64,000 bases of DNA from Physcomitrium patens (Eukaryota; Streptophyta; Bryopsida; Funariales; Funariaceae), in NCBI RefSeq assembly GCF_000002425.4, contig NC_037254.1, forward strand, positions 2,941,797 to 3,005,796, read 5' to 3'. Shown in pieces: positions 13,011-26,058 of the stretch; position 1 is the first letter of the stretch; each line of letters starts with the position of its first letter. Below the pieces are notes generated by a model. The model saw only the letters and a list, made by a program, of their open reading frames with translations, searched no databases and was not told the origin of the DNA. A program made the position numbers and the translations under genes.

Positions 13011-16000
13011 CACCGCTGCAATGAACTCGCCACAAAACTTGACGCCTGCTAATTCTTGTACGGTTGCAACGAATTCACAACTTATTCTGCAAATGAACCT
13101 CCAACCCCACACTCGCTTACCGTAAAACCTCCAAAAATGGGTCAGGCACCAAGGTTTTTTTGGAAATGCCAGCTCCAACCAGCTGCTCAACTCTGCCTTT
13201 GAGCCCACTAGTCGAGGATGCAATCAGTACTCTTCACAGCATCTTGTTACAATCTCTTGCGCACCTCACCGTCACCACTAGCTAGCCTCAAATCCTACTC
13301 CAACAACAAGCTACACCAAAATTCATCTACTTCCAAAATCCTTTAGAAAGGCACAAGAGCACTGCAACCATTCAGCTCTCTGGTGGCTTCTGTTGAAGAC
13401 CCAACAGATAATTCGGTGACCTGGTAATGCTGACCGCAGCTAATAAGCTGGTATGTATCTAACACTAAACAATCGCCATCTCGCAGCTGCAACGAAGCAT
13501 CTGGCTGTTTTTTTCATGAGCAAAACTCAGATGTCAATACGGGTTGCCACCTACGTCGCCACCGGGCTCGTCGAACTCGCAATCGGCACCCCGAATAAAA
13601 CGACGCTTGTACTCCACTAGGCCCCACTCTTTGCACCTAATATGGCAAAGGTTAAATCCTTCTTTGCTATCTGACAAAACCTTTTGAGTTTGATTGAAAG
13701 CTATCTCCAGAAAGTGAGAAGAGTGTAGCTGGCAGCAACATCTATGTAATCTTTCTTTACTTATTTCACCAGGTTCATGTAATTTCCATCCTAACTGTCA
13801 GGTTCTACACTACGACTTCGTCTTCGCATTTCCAATGTATTCACGATCGGTACAATGTATCATTGTGTCTGCGAACAGCAGCAAGAACAAGGAGGGTTCT
13901 GCTTTGACCCGGTCCGTAACGACGACCAGCGTCGAACGGAGTCCGGGCACGCTACCTAACCAGCTGCACCCGTGTACTCGTGGCAACCACAACACCGCAA
14001 AGACTCTCTTAGATAATAGAACCGCAATAAGGGCTACAATAATCTTATCACACATTTGAAAGCCGTTTCGAGCGCCATGTTCTAGATCGAAGTTGGCCCT
14101 ACAAATCACTGTTTTACCGGTAGGCCGAGGTCCCAGCTGGTGGAACTTTTAACAGACCTGTCTCCACGACAAACTCAGACAGGTGTGAAATATGTCGTGA
14201 GTTACTGGAATGTGATGAAGGATGGATTGGATAATTCGACACTTTGAGAGATGCGATCCTTGTGTGATTCCATGGCGCTTTTTATGCACGGCCATTGTGG
14301 GTACCATGCTGAAAGAATTCGTGCTCATGGACGATTCGCATCGGAAAGCTGTCGCGCTTGAAGCAGGCTTTGGTGAAAAAAAACTTTGCAGTGAGGGACA
14401 CGTAACACCTATTCACTTCTGATCTGCCTCCACGTTTATTCTCTCTCCTCCGCGACATATAAATCAAGAGTTCCGAGCCAAGTCAAAGCATCCCTGGAAT
14501 TTTAAAACGCCGTAGTACCAGATGCTGCCGACCTTTTAAAGCTGAACAAAGGACGCAGTGTATTCTCACGAGCTGCTGCTGTTCAAAAATGGCTTGACGC
14601 TGCTCCGTCCTCCGAGACTGGCCACGACTTTACTCCACCCACAGTTTGAGAAACATCGTTACGTTGCAGGTGTGGCAATTTGGCCTTTCAGCTCGATTAA
14701 ATACTTTATCTACCATGATCTAGTGGATCATGTTGCTTTCACTCAATTTCTTCTTTCTATTTATAGTGTTTTTATTTTGATACTTATTGAACTTATAACT
14801 TGTCAAAAGGCTGGAAAATCACGCTGCTTTTAGACAAGTCTCGAAATGGCACTTTAAACTTCAGCTCAGGTGATAAATTCCTACACAATCGAATCAACGA
14901 TATCGAAGAAGTTTGTTACATGGTAACACATTGACAGGACCATCCACAAAATTCTTCCATACCACCGAATTGATTGAACATACTCAGACATGTCAAGAAT
15001 AATACCGATGTAGTTCCGCATCTAGCAGGATACCATAAGTTCAGCTTCTTTTCAAATAGCACTCCTTACGGTAGACTTTCTCAAATCAGTAACCCAGAGC
15101 GAGGTACCATAGCAGAAACGTCGATGGAAGATTCAGTAGTCACCTGCATTCCCCGATGTGTGGAATCTAATTTGGGAAATCACTCCGTGCTCCATCACAA
15201 TTGAATCTAGCTACCACTGGGATTTTTAGCTACCTTCACGCTGCGATGGCGCAGGTCCTCTTGTGTGATTCACACGGAGTAGTTCATTGCACACTGGGGC
15301 TTCCGCCTAAATTTGGTGACGTGGGTAGCCGTCTTTCACTTCTTATCTGTGTCGAGTTCACGATACCTCTTGATGTTGCCATGGCTTCACTAAATGGGGA
15401 TTCAAAGCCTCTCATACTTGGTGATGCAAACAACTTGATGTCAAGTGGAACTTTCATGCCAGGCTGATAAAATATTTCATTAATCCAAATAAGTTAAGGA
15501 TCCAGAGGTGTACTGGAAAGTCTTATACCACCCTCATTTTCATGCCTCTACACATTGTAATCACCGCACATTCAATAAATCCTGGAAAAGTTAGCAAAAA
15601 AAATTAATTTGTAGAGCTTATTTGTTTGTAGTTAAGATGTATGAGACAGTTATGGTAAGTTCAAATGATTTCTTTTACCTAGAAACTTCTAATATCACAA
15701 CAAGCAAATTTCTATTTATTTTTGTTTAATTGAAATAAGTACAGGGCTCAATATGGAATCCTAGAACAAATAAAACCATAGAGAAATAAAATGTTCCCTA
15801 TTCTGTATTAAAATTTGAAATATCAAAATTCTTGTTCAGAAATATTTGAATGAAAAAAAATAGTGGCTACGTCTGGGATGCACCAGCCTAAAAGTTCTAA
15901 GGAGATGGCAGAACTTGCAGAATTTGGCGTATAAAAGATAACATAAATTTTTAAAAGAATCCCGAAAATGAATTTCTCGAATAAAAAATGAATCGATGAC

Positions 16001-17600
16001 TTTAAATAGCATTACTATTATTATGCAACGTTATTGTTGAAGTGAAAGCTTGGAACGAGAATGACTTAATGAGAGGTTGACCTTCTCGACCATCCAAAGA
16101 TACTTCTTGATTGCACATCAGCATCGCTTTTTGCAAATGACAAATCTGGAATGATCCGTCACGAAAACAACAAATGCACAACAATTACCATCCTGTTTTA
16201 ATTCCTTGTTGTCGACTCATCTCTAACAGCCTCATGTTAGGGTTGCAAGTCCCTCACAAAGTCACGAAATAAACCGAATACCAAACCCACTTTGTCTGTG
16301 GTTTATTTTTACTCTTTTCACGTGATTGAAATTCACAAGCCAGGCCTAGAAACAATGCAGAGCTGCCCTACATTCCTTGCAAGCAACACAAGGCACAGTC
16401 CTTTGCTTGATGTACAAATTAATGTGGGAGGATCGAATGTGTGCCTAGTGTGTTAGAATGAAAGTTTATCGTCATCGAATTCCGTGGAATTCAGGGATGG
16501 CATAGTTCTTTAATTATCTTACTCCTTCCTTCCCCTGAGCGATTGTGAGAACTGATCAGATTGAATCACCAGATGTCTGCTTCTCCCCAGACAGCAGTGA
16601 ACCGCTCACAGGTGTGAATATCGATGCCCAGCTAACCCTAATCTGTGCTTCCAAGCAACATCGTAACAAAGTATGTTGTTTTCAAGTTGAGAACCTCACG
16701 AAAACTCACACTTACCCTGACAGCGCAAGAGCAAGAAACAAACAAAAAAGAAAAAAGAAAAAAGAACATTGTCAGAGTCAAGCAGATCGGTGACATGCTT
16801 AATTCACTTTGATGAAAGTATCCAACAAGAGACAACACACACTAAGATTTTCCCAACTCCCCCACCTACACCAAAGCGACGAGGAGCTTGCACCACAAGC
16901 CACGCCCCCACTAAGTTAAACACAAGTCGCTTCGAGTTGCCGGTCTCACCAACTCTGACATCACACAACCAGTGGAACCAGTGAACCAGTGCCGGTTTCT
17001 ATCCCTCCAAGTGTCAGATCCGTGTCAGGTCCGAGCCCAGCCAAGCTGCCCTTGTTCCGCGCGCACCCTAGCAGCAATGACCACGCTAAAAAAGGGGGGA
17101 CCCCACAACATGGCTAAGGATGTGCATTGTAATGCGAGCGATGCCGAGAAATAGTGGGACACAATTCCTGATATGACACCAGGTTCATTATCCATTCCAC
17201 CTCACATCTGCCCTCCTTTCAACCGCGGATTTCTAGCACATGCTGCAGTGCCGATTTCAAATGCATAATTGTCCTGGATCAAGCTTTGGACACACTTCGG
17301 CACGTCGTGGATGGCAAAGCGGTCGTCTTTTGGGATATATTTAGGTTCTGAATTGTCGACGTTGGAACCCGGTCCAGAACTCCTCCTCCTCATCCACCCA
17401 TCCACCGTCCATAAAAGGCGCCGCACAAAAGCAGTCTCAGACTCGGCACATGAGCATCCGTGTAGTCTGAATGGTTCCAATTGTAGCGACGCCGGTTATA
17501 TGTTTTTGTATTCACGAAACTGAAGCGTAAAGTCCCTTTTGCTGTTGAATCCAGTACATGAGTTCATGCCTTCAAAGAACTGCCACACTGTGTTTTAGGC
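13011..17600. other. Low-copy intergenic region, no supported gene
   Basis: GC is higher than in the TE blocks. It contains scattered ORFs of 60-100 codons on both strands (for example minus 13,810-14,109, plus 14,558-14,833, minus 17,202-17,480), none of which matches a family I recognise or joins into a longer gene. A TATA-like catataaatc at about 14,454-14,463 (plus) and cataaaagg at about 17,410-17,418 (plus) have no clear downstream gene. A short unannotated gene or ncRNA cannot be excluded. Confidence 0.4.
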
Positions 17601-17617
17601 AATGATACTGCACTTTT

Positions 17618-17725
17618 TGTGTTGTTGTTGTTGTTGTTGTTGTTTTTTTGTTTTTGTTTTTTTTTTTTTTTTTTGTTGTTGTTGCTGTTGTGTTTTGTTT
17701 TTGTTTTTTGTTTCTGTTTTTATTT
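17618..17725. repeat. (GTT)n / poly(T) low-complexity tract
   Basis: A run of GTT trinucleotides passes into long T and TTTTTG repeats. The apparent leucine/phenylalanine-rich ORF here is an artefact. Confidence 0.9.
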
Positions 17726-19084
17726 CGGTGTCCAAGGACTTTTGTGTGCTAGTGTGAATAGAGATCTTACATTTTCACTTTCTTTGTTCTTTGAGCAGAT
17801 GGTGTGTAGTTGTGTGTTATTTGAAACTTGCTTAGTTTATTGAAGTCTTCTTCTACTGCCTGCAGGCATCTAAAACCATATGGTTGTGTGTTGGATTGTA
17901 AGCTGAACCTAAATTTGTCAGCACCCAGTATTGTTTTCCATCAAAGCTAGTTTGGTTTGTATGTTTATGAAATGCTTTAAAATATGTATTGGTTGTGTAA
18001 CTCATTATAGTGTGTATATATATATATATATGAAAATACTTAAAGAAAAAAAGCAAGAAAGGAACCTTTGATATTGGATTTGTTCAATTTTTGGTACATG
18101 TACATTACACTCAACCTTGTAGGACTTTCTTGTAAAACAAATTGTATCTTTTAATATGTTTTTAAAAAAGATTGTAATTTTCGAAAAAAACTTTCTAGAA
18201 GTTCCTTTTAAAAGTTGAATAAAACAAGCCTTTAAAATGTTCTTTTCATTTAATTCTTATTTAAATTGGTAAAGTTTCAAATCTTTTTGAAAAAGATGAA
18301 AGTTTTTTAAATCTTTGTAGCTAATAAACAAAAATTAAATTATTTTTTAAAAAAACTATTTAGCTATATATGTATATATATAAATGAAACCAATTTATTT
18401 TTATATTTTTTTAGTACACATATATTTAAGAAGAAATTGAACATCTTTTCTTATTATAATGGATATACAACAAATCTTACCTTCAAGCATCTTTTAAAAT
18501 ATTAAAAAAAAATTATTTACTTATTTTAAAATTTTCTATAGAATATTTTAAAATCTTTTAAAAGTTTCTAAAGTCATCAACTGTTGGTTAGTAGTTTCCA
18601 AGAAGCTTCTATGATCTTTTAAAAGCTTATGTAGTCTTTCATAGTCTTTCAAAGGTTTTTATGGAAGATTCATTAGACTTTTAGAATTTATTACTTTTTT
18701 TAGTACCTCTTCTAGAAACTTCTATAGGATCTAATTAAAATAGTATAAATAAAAGAATAAGAGAAATAGAACCTTTATATTATTAATAAAAAAAATTACA
18801 ACTATTTTAGTATTATCTTATCTTAATTTGAAGATAATGTACAGCTATCATTTGGATCTTTGCACTAATTTTTAAATAACAAAAAAATTTATTTAAAATT
18901 TTTAGTTAAAATTTTTAATTTATTTTTTAAAAATTATAATTATAAGAAATTAAAATTTTAAAAACTACAATTAATATTATGTATAAAAATTTATAATTTG
19001 ATATTATTTCAAAAAATATGATATTATTTTATATATTTATATTTTTTTGTTTTAAAAAATATCAATAAAGAAAATTTTATCTAC
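17726..19084. other. AT-rich sequence leading into a relic LTR
   Basis: Very AT-rich, with a TA microsatellite near 18,014-18,032. From about 18,540 it holds repeated aagtttct/aagcttct-type motifs that resemble the U3 part of the LTR ending at 19,403, so the LTR probably starts in this stretch. The left boundary could not be fixed. Confidence 0.4.
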
Positions 19085-19403
19085 TTTTGTAAAAGTTATC
19101 TAAGAAGCTTCTTTGAGTTGTTTCATCTTCAAACAATATAGAAACTTTTTGGAAAGCCTCCTAAAATTACTTCATCTTTAAGCAACCTAAAAGCTTCTCG
19201 TGAAGTATTTTAATACTTAATATATATTAGAATCTAGATTGAAGGAATCTTTAGTTTTGACAATATATCTTTTAGAGGTTTAGCATATCTCTCTTGGTCA
19301 TGATCTTGTACTCATCTAATTTAATCAAATTCTTGTTAGCTTTCTTATTGAAAGTATTTTGTTTAACTTCTTATTTAGTCTCTTATATAGGTTATTTGTA
19401 TCA
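19085..19403 (+). repeat. LTR 3' portion of outer relic element F (5' LTR)
   Basis: About 320 bp closely similar in the same orientation to 42,560-42,875. Shared landmarks include atatatattagaat, gatcttgtactcat and tatataggttatttgta. The end at 19,403 (gtatca) is followed by a degraded primer-binding-like tattagaattt and then an ATG-led frame. The two direct copies bracket the whole nested cluster and are best read as the LTRs of the oldest, outermost element. Confidence 0.6.
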
Positions 19404-19694
19404 ATTTGTCAAGCTTATCTTCTTATCAATATTAGAATTTGATCTTTATTGATAGATAGTCGCTTATCCCTCTTTGTGAAGGCATCTAAGTACTTTAGAG
19501 GTTGTGGAGTACCCTCATCTAAATTGATATTATTTATAAACTCCCTTTCTCTCTTTTGTGATGGTTGGAGGTGAAGGTGTTAATATAGTTGAGTTTTTCA
19601 AATCCAAATTAGATATTATTATAAACACATGAAATAATTCATCTCATAGAATTTCTGAAACTAAGGGATTTTTTTACAAGATTTCATGGTGATG
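19404..19694 (+). pseudogene. Leader and truncated gag start of element F
   Basis: After the LTR comes a leader and an open frame beginning near 19,562 (MVGGEGVNIVEFF). It is cut at 19,694 by the insertion of element A. The last five bases, tgatg (19,690-19,694), are one half of a target duplication whose partner is now at 33,083-33,087 in reverse complement. I do not recognise the protein family from the stub. Confidence 0.5.
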
Positions 19695-20246
19695 TGTCAA
19701 GGACAAAGACTCGATGAGGGAAAATATACACAAAAAGGCTATCTTGATATAATAAGTCAAAATATAAACAAGTAGGTATATTAAAAGGAAACTGGAATGG
19801 CTATTGCCACAAGACAAGAAACTAAAGACTCTTGAACTTGGACTAGAAGCAAGAAAGGAGTTGACAAGACTGAAGAAGCCTTCACTCTTGTCTCTATATA
19901 TACTATCTAACTAGGGGCTACGTGGCGACGTTCTATAGGACCTCCAATATGTGTTGACTTTGTAGGACACATGCCTTGACTTACAAGGCAAGTTTTTCTA
20001 CGTGTGGGCCACATAGTTAGCTTGATCTTCAAGCTAACAACATGTGTGGCACATGGCCAACTTGTTGACTACGTTTCTAATCCAAAAAGTCAATTAAAGA
20101 CACCTATGAAGTCAAAGCAGCGTCTAGGAAGTTTCTAGGAAGCTTTTATATTAAATATTATAGAATTAACTTACTTTTATCTACTTTTACTTACTTCTAC
20201 CTATTTCTATATGTAATTATTAGCTTACATGATTATGGCCGTGACA
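19695..20246 (-). repeat. 3' LTR of element A (subtype 1)
   Basis: 552 bp, starting tgtcacgg and ending ttgaca on the minus strand. It differs by roughly ten substitutions, mostly transitions, from the 5' LTR of element B (33,088-33,639, also 552 bp), and much more from the 5' LTR of its own element. The TATA-like core is at 19,894-19,902 (minus). Confidence 0.95.
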
Positions 20247-20260
20247 TTACCCTCCCTTCT
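20247..20260 (-). other. Polypurine tract of element A
   Basis: On the minus strand agaagggagggtaa lies directly before the 3' LTR, the expected plus-strand primer site for reverse transcription. Confidence 0.85.
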
Positions 20261-20287
20261 AGAAACGAGTTCCACGAGGAGTGGTCA

Positions 20288-20710
20288 TCATATGTTGAGG
20301 AAATCTATGATGCGACGAATTGTATTCGCCACATACTCTGATCTCTGTTCTCTTCGAAGATGATTGATAGGGCCTCTCAACCATCGGTAGTGTCCCATAC
20401 CAGGGCGGGAAGACCACCCTGTTATTTGATCATTGTTGAGGCCTTCGTAACTTCCTTCAAATAGAATATTCGGAACACCATCAGGAGTTGTTCCCACCTC
20501 TAGCAAAATCACCAAACATCGAGAGTCCCTTCCCAAATCGTGATACCAAACGCGTTGTATCTCACCATCTGTTCGAGGAAGAACATGTCGTTCTTGAAGA
20601 TCTTCATCTCGATTGCGTTGTCTTGAAGGTTGTCACAATCGTAATATCTCGTCCGACAGGTCAACAAACGAAGGTTCTTGAGTTGAATCCGCTGGTTGTT
20701 GGCTCTCCAT
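20288..20710 (-). pseudogene. Third ORF of element A, unknown function
   Basis: A 141-codon frame with ATG at 20,710 and stop at 20,288-20,290, interrupted by one TGA at codon 26 (20,633-20,635). It starts 94 nt after the pol stop and ends 41 nt before the 3' LTR. The C-terminal half contains YEGLNNDQITGWSSRPGMGH and a basic tail YVANTIRRIIDFLNI. No signal peptide, membrane segment or known motif is visible, so it is not an envelope protein by any feature I can see. The same frame and the same TGA occur in element B at 38,446-38,868. Confidence 0.7.
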
Positions 20711-20804
20711 CTAATTAGCGTCACAAATGCAAAGAAGTTACAAACAAGGATAGGAAATTGAATGTTATCTTGCCTCAATCTTGTCTCTTTTATAAGAGAG
20801 ATTT

Positions 20805-23800
20805 TCATCTTGATTTTGATGGATGTCGTTGATGAAAAACTTTGACTTTAGCTCATGCATTTGCTAGATTCCTGGATGGCTCCCATGTGCGTTCACTAAT
20901 ATCATATCCGCGCCAATGAACAAGATATTCCAGCTTATTTTGGCGCCGCCTTGAGTCTAATATCTCTTCCACCTCAAATTCTTCATTATTATCTACTTCT
21001 ATAGGAGGCGGTGGCATTTGTCTTCTTCCTTGTATATTCACTGTCTTATATGGTTCAAGAAGAGGTACGTGGAATACAGGTTGGATCTTCATTGACTCCG
21101 GTAGATGTAACCGATATGCAACTGGGTTGATCTGTTCAGAAACAGAAAAGGGGCCAAGCCTACGATAGTCCAACTTGTCACAAGGTTGAGTAGTCTTGAT
21201 ATTGCGACGAAGTAGCCATACCTTATCACCCACGTTGATTTGTGGTTGCTCCTTACGATATAGATCTGCATTTATCTTTTGTTGTTCTTGAGCTTCCTTC
21301 AATTGCGTCTTCATTATTGCATGTAACTCTGACAACCGATTTGCCATATCTTCTGCTGCAGGATTATCAACTTTTGAAAAATCAAAAGTATCAAGTCGTG
21401 GATGATAGCTATAATTGGCAAAGAAAGGTGTTTGTTGCGTGGAAGAATGTACCGTATTATTATAAGCAAACTCTACCAATGGCAGAAGGGTTGTCCAATC
21501 ATCTTGTTAATAGTTGATATTACACCTTAAATATTGCTCCAAGACTTGGTTTACGCGCTCTGTTTGTCCATCAGTTTGAGGATGGAAAGCCGAAGATAGC
21601 TTTATGTCCACTTTTAAAATCTTGAAAAGGGTCCTCCAGAATCTTGACACAAATTGAGTTCCCCTATCTGATATGATATCTTTAGGTAATCCATAATAGC
21701 GATAGATATTATCAATGAAAAGCTTAGCTGTTTCTTCACCTGTGATAGATTTTGTACATGGCACAAAATGTGCCATCTTGGTGAAACGATCTACTATCAC
21801 AAATATAGAATCATAAGATCTTGAGCTTGGAAGATCTGTGATGAAATCCATAGAAACAGAAGACCATGGTTATTCTGGTATAGGTAATGGCTGAAGAAGT
21901 TCGTAAGGTCGATGACGAGGAATTTTTGATCTTGAACAAATATCACATGATTGTACAAAGTCTTTGACTGACTTCCACATTTGTGGCCACCAAAAATCTC
22001 TTGATATGAGTTCCAAAGTCTTATTATATCCAAAGTGCCCTGCTGCTGGAAAGTCATGACGTGCTTGAAGAACACGTAAACGTGCTTCTCCTTCTGGAAC
22101 ATATAGGTGTCCTTCAAAATATAATAGATTATTCTTGAACTCGAACTTAGAAGGATCATGAGACTTGGAAGAATTATTCTCGATATCATGAACAAGAGGG
22201 TCTGAGGACATACTGGACTGGATTTGCTTAAGAAAAGTTGAATCAACAGTCAATGTTGATTTCATTACTCGGAGATGAAATTGCTCCTATTTCAAGAGGA
22301 CCGTTCTTTGTTGCTCAAAAGCTGCATCTCCTTCTTTTGGTACAAAATAAGAACGTCTAGATAGGGCATTGGATAAACCTTGTTGTTTTCCTGGCCGATA
22401 AGTGATAATGAACTCGAATCTTGACAAAGACATACTCCAACGAGCTTGACAACGATTCAACACGCGTGCTGACATGAAATACTCGAGGTTCTTGTGATCT
22501 GTATACACAGTGACTGGACTAGAAGCGCCTTCTAGATAATGACGCCATTCTTGAAAGGAATCCATGATCGCAAGAAGTTCTTTATCGTGGATCTCATAAT
22601 TGATCTCGGCTGCTGAGAATTTTCTTGAATGAAAAGCTATTGGATGAAGTTTGTCATCTGTTCCCATTTGTGATAAAACTGCACTCAAGGCAAAATCTGA
22701 TGCATCTGTTTCCATAAAAAATGCCTTAGAAAAGTCAACACGATATAAGACTGGTGCAGAGACAAACGATGTCTTCAAGGCTTCAAATGCTGCTTCCGCT
22801 TCTTGATTCCATTGGAATTTATCTTTACTAGTCAAGCGTGTAAGTGGAGCTGCAACTCATGAGAAATCTTTGATGAAGATCTGATAGTAATTGGCAAATC
22901 CCAAGAAACATTGGACATCTCTTATTGTCCTTGGAATCTTCCAATCCATAATTGTTTGGACTTTCTTAGAATCCATCATAAGACCATCATTTGAAATGAT
23001 GTATCCTAAAAAGTCAACTTGAGTAGTGTGAAATACACACTTTTCCATCTTGGCGTACAATCTTGCATCTCTAAGTTTTTGTAATACTTGACGAACATGT
23101 ATTTCATGTTCTTCGATTTTCTTAGAATAGATCAGGATATCGTCTAGATAGCAGACGACAAAATTGTCTAAGAATTCACGAAATACATCATTCATGAGAT
23201 GTTGAAAAGCAGCTGGTGCATTCGTGAGTCCAAAGGGCATGACATTGTATTCGAAATGTCCATACCTGATTCGAAACGTAGTCTTCCATTCATCTCCTTC
23301 TTTGATCCATATTAGGGTTATATGCTCCTCTTAGATCTATTTTTGTATAGATCTTAGCTTGATTCAACTGGTCAAGGAGTCTTGATATCAAAGGTAATGG
23401 ATACCTGTTCTTGATTGTGATCTTGTTGAGTCCTCGATAATCAACACACATTCGTAAAGATCCATCTTTTTTCTTTACGAATAGAATTGGAGCTCCTGTT
23501 GGAGATTTTGAATGGCATATGAAATTCTTCACTAAATTCTCGTCAATATATGTCTTGAGTTCAGCCATCTCATCTTGCGATAAACTATAAATTGGTCCAA
23601 ATGGTGGCTGAGTTCCTTCCTTGAGGTCGATTGAACAATCATATGGGCGATGCTCAGGAAGAATATCTGCATTCTTTTTCTCAAAAACGTCTTGATACTC
23701 CTGATATTGACTTGGAATGCCACTTGAAGTCTTTACGTTTTCAGAAATAGGTGCAGCATAAATAGCAAAAGTTGATCCTTCTTTTGCTGCGTATATAAAT

Positions 23801-24321
23801 GTTTTTGCACCTATCAGTACGGGTTTTACTATACTAGACTTATAATTTTTTACTTGGTTGGTAGAACTATTAATAATGCTCTGGAAAAAGTCAAGTTTAC
23901 GCGAATTCCAATCTATTCGAGGGTTATATTTTTCTAGCCAAAATAAACCTAAAATAATTGGATTGGACGGGGATTTAATTATGTTAAAAGCTATGTAGCT
24001 ATCATGACCGTCTATTATTACTTTTATAGGATGAGTTTCATGAGTGACATCTCCAGAAGACAAAGGACGACCATCTATGACTTCTATATGTACTGGTTTA
24101 GGTTTCCATACAAAAGGTATTTTACGACTTTTAACAAATTGTTCATCTAAAAAACATGCTGAGGCTCCCGAATCTAATAAAGCAAAGGCTTTGTAATTCT
24201 TTGGTCCTAAATATAAGTCTATTATAAAACAAGGAGAGGGTTTTGAGGAGAGGATAGGACCTTTATTAGGAATTGTACAAGGTTCCAGCTGCACGGTCCC
24301 TATTGTAGCTGGACGAATCCG
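20805..24321 (-). pseudogene. Defective pro-pol of element A
   Basis: Domains in order on the minus strand: aspartic protease ([10 protein letters not shown], about 24,180); reverse transcriptase ([18 protein letters not shown] about 23,400, catalytic YLDD about 23,145); RNase H (METDASDFA about 22,715); integrase with an HHCC zinc finger (about 22,060-21,930) and DDE residues in MDFITDLP (21,850), SDRGTQF and the QTDGQTERVNQ helix; GPF/Y module (YRRLGPFSV about 21,155); chromodomain (FEVEEIL to TWEPS, about 20,985-20,880). The frame is broken by an extra base near the RT start (frame lost at about 23,334) and by stops after IKDFS (22,857), LLK (22,287), IPE (21,870), NINY (21,507) and ANA (20,853). 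All of these recur in element B. It lies in the -1 frame relative to gag. Confidence 0.92.
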
Positions 24322-25304
24322 TTTTTTGACATGTTGTCTTCTTTGACCGTCGTACCCCTCATTTTATAGTTGCGTTGTTTCTTTGGACAATATTGAGCAG
24401 TGTGCTTAGGTTCTCCACAATATAAACATAATCCTTCTTGACGACGACGAATCTTTTTTTGCTCAGTTAGGAGTTTAAAACGTACCTCGTCAATTTGCAT
24501 GTCTTCTACTTCCGAATGTACGTTTGGCGAAGATGTTGATGTTGTCATTGAGTAATAACGTTGAGGTTCTCGTGAATGATTCTCGGATCGAAATTTGAAA
24601 AATCGATTATCACATTTTACCGCAAAATCGATTGCTTGACTCAAAGTTTGAGGATCAGGTAAGTTGAGCATCAATTTCTTTACTTCGTATTGCAATCCAT
24701 AAAGAAATTGACTGATGAGTGCAGCATCATCCCACTTGATGTCAATTGTAAGTTGTCAAAATTGTGAAGCATACACTGTTACTGAGCGATTTTCTTGTCG
24801 CAGAATTCGGATCTTATTTGTTGCAACACAAGTTGCATCGTGTTCACCATACATAGATCGAAACTCCACCAAAAAAGCTTCCAAATTGTCCAATATTGGA
24901 TTTTGTTGTTCAAGAAAAGACAAAAACCACGATAATGCAGAACCAGAAAGTAGAGTGCCAATAAACCTGACTTGTGATTCTGGAGTTGGATAGCTTTGCG
25001 GTTGAAGTTCAATTGTCAATTGTACTTGATTGATGAACTCTCGAAACTTTGATCTCGTACCATCAAATTTCTCGGGTAAGGCAATTCTTGGTTCTCTAGT
25101 ACTTACAAGGTGTTGTATAATTGGAGAAGGAACGTGATTTGTTGCAGATGTTGAAGCAGCTCCGATCATCTCTATATTCCCACTTTCTGCTATTCTTGTT
25201 TTTTTCTGTGTTGGTGAATTGAGTTGATGCATCGCAAGCATTAACTCCCTCATTTGCTCTTGCATTTGTGCCATTGTACTCTTCATTTCAACAAGCTCTG
25301 CCAT
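24300..25304 (-). pseudogene. Defective gag of element A
   Basis: The frame starts MAELVEMKSTMAQMQEQ, a short coiled-coil-like N-terminus. It has a retrotransposon gag core around FDGTRSKFREFINQVQ and a CCHC zinc knuckle CLYCGEPKHTAQYC near 24,405-24,450. One TGA (24,756-24,758) interrupts it. The frame ends at 24,300-24,302, 21 nt after an A_AAA_AAC heptamer. The length is 334 codons plus stop, identical to the copy in element B. Confidence 0.9.
24321..24327 (-). promoter_or_regulatory. Candidate -1 ribosomal frameshift heptamer (element A)
   Basis: On the minus strand the codons TCA AAA AAC hold A_AAA_AAC in the correct phase. A -1 slip here enters the open protease-pol frame. The same heptamer in the same phase is at 34,829-34,835 in element B. 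Function is inferred, not shown. Confidence 0.5.
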
Positions 25305-25483
25305 AATGACACTAAGAAGAAATTTTTTTTTGATACTGCTCAAGATAAAAGAGAAGAAACACTTAATAACAAAGAAGATATTAAGAACAATATCAGTTTA
25401 GAAGTGGGTAATCCACAAACTTCTAATACGCTTATGTCTTGTCAAGAGAGAGGGGTAATCCACTCTTACTCAAGAAAAACAAA

Positions 25484-25492
25484 GCTCTGATA
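25484..25492 (-). other. Primer-binding site of element A
   Basis: TATCAGAGC on the minus strand matches the core of the plant initiator-tRNA-Met primer-binding sequence. It sits 23 nt inside the 5' LTR edge rather than the usual 0-5 nt. The same spacing is found in element B. Confidence 0.6.
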
Positions 25493-25515
25493 TTATAAGT
25501 GAACTCTTGTCAATT

Positions 25516-26053
25516 TGTCAAGGACAAGAACTCGATGAAAAACAATTCAGACAAGTGAGCCTTCACTCAAAGAGAGGTAAATAAACAAATATATATATTG
25601 AAAGAGAAACTGGAATGGCTATTGCTAAAAGACAGGAAAACTAAAGACCCTTGAAACTAGACTAGAAGCAAGAAAGGAGTTGACAAGAGTGAAGAGAGCT
25701 TCACTCTTGCCTCTATATATACTATCTAACTAGAAGCTACATGGCGATATTCTATAAGACCTCTAATATGTGTTGACTTTCTAGGCCACATGTCTTTGCT
25801 TGCAAGGCAAGTTTTCTATGAGTGGACTACGTAGTTAGCTTGTCTTTCAAGCTACCAACATGTGTGACACATGGCTAACTTGTTGATCAAGTTTCTAACC
25901 TAAAAGTCAACTATGGACTCCTATAATGTCAAAGCAACGTCTATGAAGCTTTTAGGAAGCTTCTCTAGAAGTTATTGCATAATTAACCTACTTTTATCTA
26001 CTTTTACATACTTTTATCGATTCTTGTAGGTAATTATATGTATATCCGTGACA
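25516..26053 (-). repeat. 5' LTR of element A (subtype 2)
   Basis: 538 bp, tgtcacggata to ttgaca on the minus strand. It pairs with the 3' LTR of element B (38,910-39,436) rather than with its own partner. It carries TATA at 25,713-25,721 and a perfect 11-bp-stem hairpin at 25,684-25,709. Flanked on the right by acaac (26,054-26,058), the reverse complement of gttgt beside the B 3' LTR. Confidence 0.95.
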
Positions 26054-26058
26054 ACAAC

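Larger units (their letters stand above)
19695..26053 (-). mobile_element. Ty3/gypsy chromodomain retrotransposon A (minus strand)
   Basis: Complete element, 6,359 bp, in the order (minus strand) 5' LTR 25,516-26,053, PBS, gag, protease, RT, RNase H, integrase, chromodomain, third ORF, polypurine tract, 3' LTR 19,695-20,246. It is a chromovirus by its C-terminal chromodomain. Coding is broken by at least six in-frame stops and one 1-base insertion, so it is non-autonomous. Its two LTRs differ in length (538 and 552 bp) and in subtype and are flanked by unrelated 5-mers (acaac right, tgatg left). Both anomalies disappear if A is paired with B at 33,088-39,436. Possibly equivalent to the RLG1 family known in P. 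patens; this is not verified. Confidence 0.95.

Noticed and set aside
12882..13223. Longer first exon of the subtilase starting at 13,223
   Set aside because: The extra 71 residues would bury the signal peptide. The two ATGs at 13,010 and 13,001 place the hydrophobic stretch correctly.
13810..14109. Minus-strand ORF of 99 codons with a hydrophobic segment
   Set aside because: No family match, no splice partners and a competing ORF on the opposite strand.
17619..17843. Leu/Phe-rich 74-codon ORF
   Set aside because: It is the translation of a GTT/T low-complexity tract.
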